A stretch of 6,398 nt of DNA, from assembly GCA_003554445.1 (NCBI GenBank), contig PWGJ01000120.1, positions 1 through 6,398 on the forward strand, in the 5' to 3' direction. This DNA comes from Candidatus Nealsoniibacteriota bacterium. GTDB taxonomy: Bacteria > Patescibacteriota > Minisyncoccia > Minisyncoccales > PWPS01. The translations under genes and the position numbers were made by a program. This document shows positions 1 to 6,000 of the stretch, one piece after another. The notes beneath the pieces were generated by a model that worked only from the letters and a program-made list of their open reading frames with translations, had not been told where the DNA came from and made no database searches. Positions within the stretch are counted from its first letter, which is position 1; the number at the start of each line of letters is the position of its first letter.

Positions 1-3000
1 AAAGGTGACAGGGGTTCCTCACCAATGTTGCCGATGTGATTGCCGGCAAGGTTAAGGTATCCTCCGCCACCTTCCGCTTCAAAGTTCACATCGCTTATGG
101 AAAGATCAAAGGGATCGATTGTTACATTCATGAAATCGCGGTACTGGATAAACTCTACATCTTCCAGGTGATCCAGGTTTAGCCCTTCTTCGATGTTTTC
201 ATGGCGCTGGTTGGACAGATCCAGGGCTTTCACCTGACCTATGTGGGCAAGTGGCTCTAAATCGTTGATAAAGTTTTCCCCTAAGTATATGTAGCTCAAC
301 TCTTCAAACTCGGAGGGCTCAAAAGCAGCCAAATCATCGTTGTCCATACCGGTGTTGGTGAGATCCAGCTTGCCCAGATTGTTTTTCAGATTTTGAAGAT
401 GCTCGAACCCCTGGAGTTCATTATCGCCCAGGTTCAAACTTAGAGTTCTCTCCCCGAAAAGAAGCATGCCAATGTTCATTCCCTCCTCCATTTCTAAATC
501 AAATACTTCCAGGTTTATAATTTCCTCGCTGTCCTGGTCAGAAAGATCGAGCTTTTCCATGGAGGTAAAATTCAGATTTGCTTCTGTTATCCACTCGAGG
601 TCAGCTAATGAATTACCGGAAAGATCCAGGGTGACCAGTCCGCTCCAATTGGAGAGGTCCTCTCTATTAAGTTTCGAGGGGTCATCATCGTCAATGTCAA
701 GCTCCAGGGAGTTGTGTGCAAGGCGCAGCCAGCGCAAATCTTCCAGGCCGGTAAGCTCCTGAAGGTCACCATCATCAATGCCGTGCCCTTCGCCTGCATG
801 ACCTCCGGACAGATCCAGCCAGCGCAGCTCGGTCAAATCACCCATGTTAACTCCTGCAACGCCGCTTAGCTGGTTGGCGGAAAGATCCAGCACTTCCAGC
901 CCACCCAAGGCGGATAGATTTAACCCCTCTTTTTCCAGCTCAATCTGGTTACCGGCAAGACGCAACTCCTGCAAACTGTCCATTTCCTGCAGTATTTTTA
1001 GGTCGCTGTCTTTGAGTTTATTGCCGGAAAGATTCAGCCGCTGCAGGTTTTCCAGGTCCTGAATATTGGTTCCCTCCAGGCTGTCAATATGGTTATTAGA
1101 GAGGTTCAGCTCTTCCAGGCGGCTCTCTTCCTCGCTGTTACAATATCCCAGGCCGGAAAGATCAACTGTTTCCCCCTCCATTTCCTCGCTGGTAAGATCC
1201 ACTTCGTTATGGGCGAAATGCAATTCCCGCAGATTTTCCAGCTGCATCAATTCTTCCCAGTTCTCGTCCTCTATGTGGTTGCCGGTTAGATCCAGCCGGC
1301 GCAGGTTCTTCAATTTGCCCAGGCCATCCAAATATTCAATGCCGCGGCGGGTGGCCGAAAGGGTGTAAATATTGGCCAGATCACCTTCCGAAAGGTCCTG
1401 CTCCGGGCGAAGGAGGGAAAAGCCGATTGCTTCCCGCAGAGCGGGGTCGCTCAGGGGAGAATCGTCTCCCATGGAGACCCGTTCTTCATCCACCAGCTCA
1501 AATTTTGCCCGCAGGGTGGCATCGCCGTCAGGTATGGTGTAGGTAGTTTCGACATCCCGAAAACCTTCCACCATGCCGGAAGACGGGCGCCAACCTTCAA
1601 ACTCGTATCCTTCCGCAGGGCGAGCTTCAACTTCTACCTCATCGCCAACCCGGTAAGGGGCAGCGAGGGTTTTATCTAGCACCCGACCGCCACCGGCGGG
1701 GTCGGCTTCCAAGTTGAATCCTTTCCGATCGTAGGTTGCCGCTATGCGGACATTATCAATGAACCAGTCGTCAGCATCAGTGCCGCTGTAGTGGAAATGA
1801 ACCCTGACTTCATCTCCCAGGAAATCATCCAGGTTAATTTCGCGCTTTTCCCACTCCCGGGCAGGGGCTTCGTCCAATTCTTTGATCAGGTCTTCGCCTT
1901 CCTGAGCCTCCACATGCAGCTGGTGATGCTCATGCTCGGAGGCGCGGCGCCCCGTTTCCCAGAATTCCAGGTAGGCGCCTTCGTAGTCGAGTTCATCGTC
2001 TATTTCCACCCAGGGAGAAGAAAGGGTGGCATCCACCGTTTCCAGCACATGGAGAACGGCGGAGCGGGATGCGGTTTCCTCTTCCATCTGGTCGGTAACC
2101 AGGCAGCGGTACCTGGTAGCATTATGCTCCTGAAAATCAGCAGAGCTTATGGAATAAATGGGAGCAGTTGCCCCATCAATATCCTGCCAGTCATCTACGC
2201 CATAACTCGCCTTTTGCCACTGGTACTCAAGGTTTTCACCTTCGGCTTCCACTTCAAACTCAACTTCCTCACCGGCAACCTCCTTTTGATCGCCCGGGTG
2301 GGAAGTTATTTCAGCGACCTCCACCACGGTCAATTCCACAGGGTCGGTGGCCAACTCTTCCTCCTGCCCCAGAGCGTTTATCGAGCAGCGGATACTCACA
2401 CCATTATGAGCGGCATGCTCGGCAGTAAATGCAAAGTTTTCCTGGTCCGCACCGCTAATTGGGTTCCAATCCTGGCCATCGGCGGAGTATTCCCACCGGT
2501 AGCGGATGGGCTCGCTGCCGATTACCTCAACGTCCAATTCCACTTCATCGCCGGCATGCACTTTCAAATCCTCTGCCGGAGTTTGAGACATAATCTGGGG
2601 TTCAATTAAAACTACCAGTTGGGCCGGTTCCGAGTTTACTTCGCCATAATCATTGCTTACCACGCAGCGGAATTCATCCCGGTCGTTTTCCTCAAAATCT
2701 GTATCATGGACTTCCAGTTCGGGGTCATTAGCGCCTTCAATATCCTGCCATTCTCCGCCGTCGCCTTCTTCGTCATCGAAAAACTGCCACTGGTAATTGA
2801 CCGAATCTTCACCTTCCACAACCGTTCCCCTCACATTAATGTCAAAGTGGGCAACTTCGTTTTCGGGAACTACCGCATTGGAGGGCTGCCGCAAAATGCG
2901 GGGCGAAATGGGATCAATGGTGAGTTCAACCTCGTCGCTATACACCGTGCCTTCGGCGTTGTTGAAGCGGCAGCGGAATTCGGCACCATCATCATCCCAG

Positions 3001-6000
3001 TAATCAGGTTCCAGTTCGAGTTCAGCGGAAGTTTCCCCGCCAATATTTTCCCATTCGCCGTCACCGCCGCGGCGCTGCCACTGGTAGTCAACTTCCGGAT
3101 TGCCAATGGCTTCCGCTTCAAAAGCAACCTCATCGCCATCTTCTATGTGCTGATCTTCTGGTTGGCCGGTGATCTGTGGTTTGGACCTGACTCCCAACTC
3201 TACCGGTTCGGAAAAATAGTGTCCTTCCAAAACGCAGCGGTAAAGGGCTCCGTCATCCTCGGGGAAGCGGGCTTCATCTATGGTCAAAGTATCTGCCTGA
3301 GCACCTTCGACTTCCGCCCAGTTATCGCCGCCATCGTCGGAACGCTGCCACTGGCGAGTTTTATCGCTCATGCCCGGAAAGTCATCGTTGACCTGGATGG
3401 AAAATTGGGCTGTCTCCCCCGCATCCACGGTGGCATCCTGGCCGTGATTTTCAATTCTCTCTTCGTGCTCCATCCAGAGGCGGTAGGCCCGGACATCATA
3501 CGCATACTTTGTACTTTGACCGTCATCCCGACCATGGATTCTAATATAATAATCATTTGTTCTATTGGCTACATCGAGCTCATCAATTCTTAAATCAAAA
3601 TTTCCTTCATCATGCTCGGGTATATCATAAGGATTATGCACATCTTGTATTAAACCATCCCCGTAAAGAGTACCATCGTACATACTTCCATCAGAATCGT
3701 CAGGGTCAAACCACTGGTCATGTATCCCAAAAGCAGCCCAATTATATTCATCATCACTATCATCAGCATCTCCTTTATTTTCCCACAAGATACCTATATT
3801 GTTTACATTGGCAAGATTTTTTCGGGTACCAGTAACATAAGTTCTTTCACACCTACCATTAGTCCACGCACTTATCCCTCCCCATAATCTTAAACAATCT
3901 GCTTCTTTTGATTTGTTGCCATCATCCCTAAGTCTATAACCTGGAACAAAGTCCACATACTCATAACCATTCCAGTAGAGCATCTCCAGATCCAGGGAGT
4001 AAATTCGGGAGGCAAGATCATTGTCCGTGTCCTGGAATTGCACCTGGATGGTGCGGTGGCCTTCGCCGTCTGCTTCCTGGCGGCTGGCAAGCTCCCAGGT
4101 CATCCCTTCTTCGGCGGGAATCCAATTCAGGTCCCAGTCCTCCAGGCCTCTTTCTTCCCCGCGGGGGAAGCTGCGGATGCGCATTTCATCAACGTCATCA
4201 CTGTATTCCAGATCCAGGGTAACTTCATAATTATCGGCTCCGGTTTGGAGGGAATACTCGCTAATACTGAGACCGCCTTCCACCTGCGAGGATTGAATAG
4301 CACCTGCCGACTGGGAAGAAACAAGGCTACTTGTGCCCATCAGGCCGCTGCTGCCGGCAGGGGCTCCGCCGTTTCCAACACTGCCGGGCAAATAGTGCAT
4401 AACCGCAGCCGAAGAGCCGCCTACCCAGCCGCGGTCAGGGTGATGATGCCAGCCATAGGAGTTTTCATGCTCCACTTCCCACTCACCGCTCTCAGCAGGA
4501 GGGAATTCGGAATCGGTGAAGCCTTCAGAGAGCAACACATCTTCGCCGGTCATATCCAGGGAGAGTTCTCCTTCGCCACTGTCCTCTTCACCTTCCAACA
4601 TTTCCGTCAAGAAGTGGACCGCGGTTTCCAGCCCCCCGCCTTCTACCAATACATCGATTAAGGTATTGCCCGGCTGCTGGATATCAAAACCGATCTCCTC
4701 CAGGTCCATTTCATCAACATATATCTCCAACAACCCGGCAGCCAACCTTACAGCGCTAACGTAGGCAAACTCCACGGCATCTTCATTTTCCAGGGTATCG
4801 GCAACCAAGCCCAGGAGGGTGGAAGCTAGAAAATCACCCAGATCACTGCCGCGGGTCATCTCCTCATCCTGGTAATGACGGGGGGAGTCGTAAGGCGGTT
4901 CCTGGTCGGGATCATCATAGCGGGGATGCTGGGGGTGAAAGGGGTGCCCGGCGGGAAATTCATCGGGGTTGGATTCATGGGCATAATACCCCTCGCCCAA
5001 AAAGCCATCCACGTCCTGATCGTAGTCACCGAATAGAATTTCATAGGGGAAGGGGTAGATAGCATCAACCAGCGCATGGTAAAGCTCGCTTTCGGCAGTG
5101 GAGGTCAGCATATCATCTGTGAAACCGGCAAATGCCTCATGCAAGGGGTCGGCAATGGGGCTTTCATCCTCGTTGCCGTTGTTGTTGTTGGAAATCCCCA
5201 CTACATCGTCCACTATTTCATAGAGCGGGAATTCTTTCACTGCCGCCTCGCCATACTCCTCCAGTTTATCGTACACCTTCTCTTTTTCGTATTTTAGCTC
5301 ATCTTTTACATAATTGAGGGCCATATCATCTATATACCAGGTATCGGCACCGGCGCCCCGGTAGGGGAAAAAGGCGCGGATTTCCTTACCTGCGTAATCG
5401 CTCAAATCCAGGCTTTGGTGACGCCACCCGTCTTCTACATCCGGCGCCCGGCCCAACTCTTCATATTCCACCTCTTCCCAATTGCCAAGGTCATCCTTAA
5501 CTTCCAGGCCCAGGGCATGGAAGTAGTGTGAACCGCGATGCTCGCTGGTTTCATAAAATTCTAATTCCGGTTCCTGATCCGGGGAAAAATCGCTTAAATC
5601 AATCAGATCAGAGTAAAGCCGGGCATCGGCAAAGTCCGCCGGCGAAAGAATGTTGCCCTGGACCGATACGCTGTGAATGAGCCATTCGTAGAAGTTCCAT
5701 TCTTCCCCAGAGGTAATATACCCGTTCCCGTCAAAATAGAAGACCAGGCGCAGTTCTTTACCCACATATTTGCTTTCATCATCTAGGTCAATAGTAAATT
5801 CTGAAGAAGCATTACTTAATTCACTATGATTATCGAAAGTTTCCAGATCTACCTCATTTAGATTTCCATCATCGTCATAATACTCTATTCCAATCTGCGC
5901 CTTGTTTATATCAGCTCCATCATAATTTTCACCTACTCCGTGCTCAATTTTTATTTCAGCATAGGTTTCGTCGCCGAGATCGGTTAATTCAAACCAAGGG

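Larger units (their letters stand above)
4527..5306 (-). other. Protein region: unrecognised 260-residue segment between jelly rolls
   Basis: I do not recognise a family here. It starts with a charged, probably helical stretch (KDELKYEKEKVYDKLEEYGE), followed by an Asn run (SNNNNGN) and an amphipathic part around ESELYHALVDAIYPFPYEIL. A DxDxDG motif follows (4992-5027), then a Pro/His-rich loop (PAGHPFHPQHPRYDD and onward), and then two probable helices (around DLGDFLASTLLGLVADTLEN and AYVSAVRLAAGLLEIYVDEM). It ends with an acidic GEEDSGEGE stretch leading into the next lead motif. The helices could form a compact helical domain, unusual in a protein otherwise made of beta modules and LRRs. 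It is too polar overall to be a membrane segment. Confidence 0.45.

Noticed and set aside
200..1300. Recurring sequence near 'ggaaagatccagg' every 60-150 bases, suggestive of a CRISPR or direct-repeat array
   Set aside because: Each copy is the reverse complement of codons for LDLSG/LDLTG in the leucine-rich repeats. The spacing follows LRR units and the intervening DNA is coding, so this is protein repeat structure.
1791..3593. Long plus-strand open frames (1791-2609, 272 residues; 2619-3593, 324 residues) that look like hydrophobic membrane proteins
   Set aside because: They lie in exact codon register opposite the real gene. In that register GAA, GAT, GAG and GAC read as TTC, ATC, CTC and GTC (Phe, Ile, Leu, Val), so an acidic gene automatically gives a stop-poor, hydrophobic antisense frame. 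They cut across Ig domain boundaries and show no family motif.
3530..3960. AT-rich block considered as an intergenic region or promoter between two genes
   Set aside because: The minus-strand frame passes through it without a stop, and the translation is protein-like on both sides and inside, so it is coding.
3453..3983. Assignment of this segment as a true PPC (pre-peptidase C-terminal) domain
   Set aside because: Only the last strands (DYYIRIHG and following) resemble that family; the first two thirds do not, so I left it as unknown.
4038..4661. Plus-strand open frame of 207 residues
   Set aside because: It is the same in-register mirror effect opposite the beta module, linker and orphan lead motif; the minus-strand translation there is domain-like and continuous.
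605..5077. Several short minus-strand open frames out of phase with the main gene (605-799, 2870-3139, 3368-3556, 3890-4090, 4127-4324, 4856-5077)
   Set aside because: All are fully inside the long gene in other frames, with no recognisable domain and low-complexity Met/Thr/Pro/Arg composition typical of shifted reading of acidic codons.
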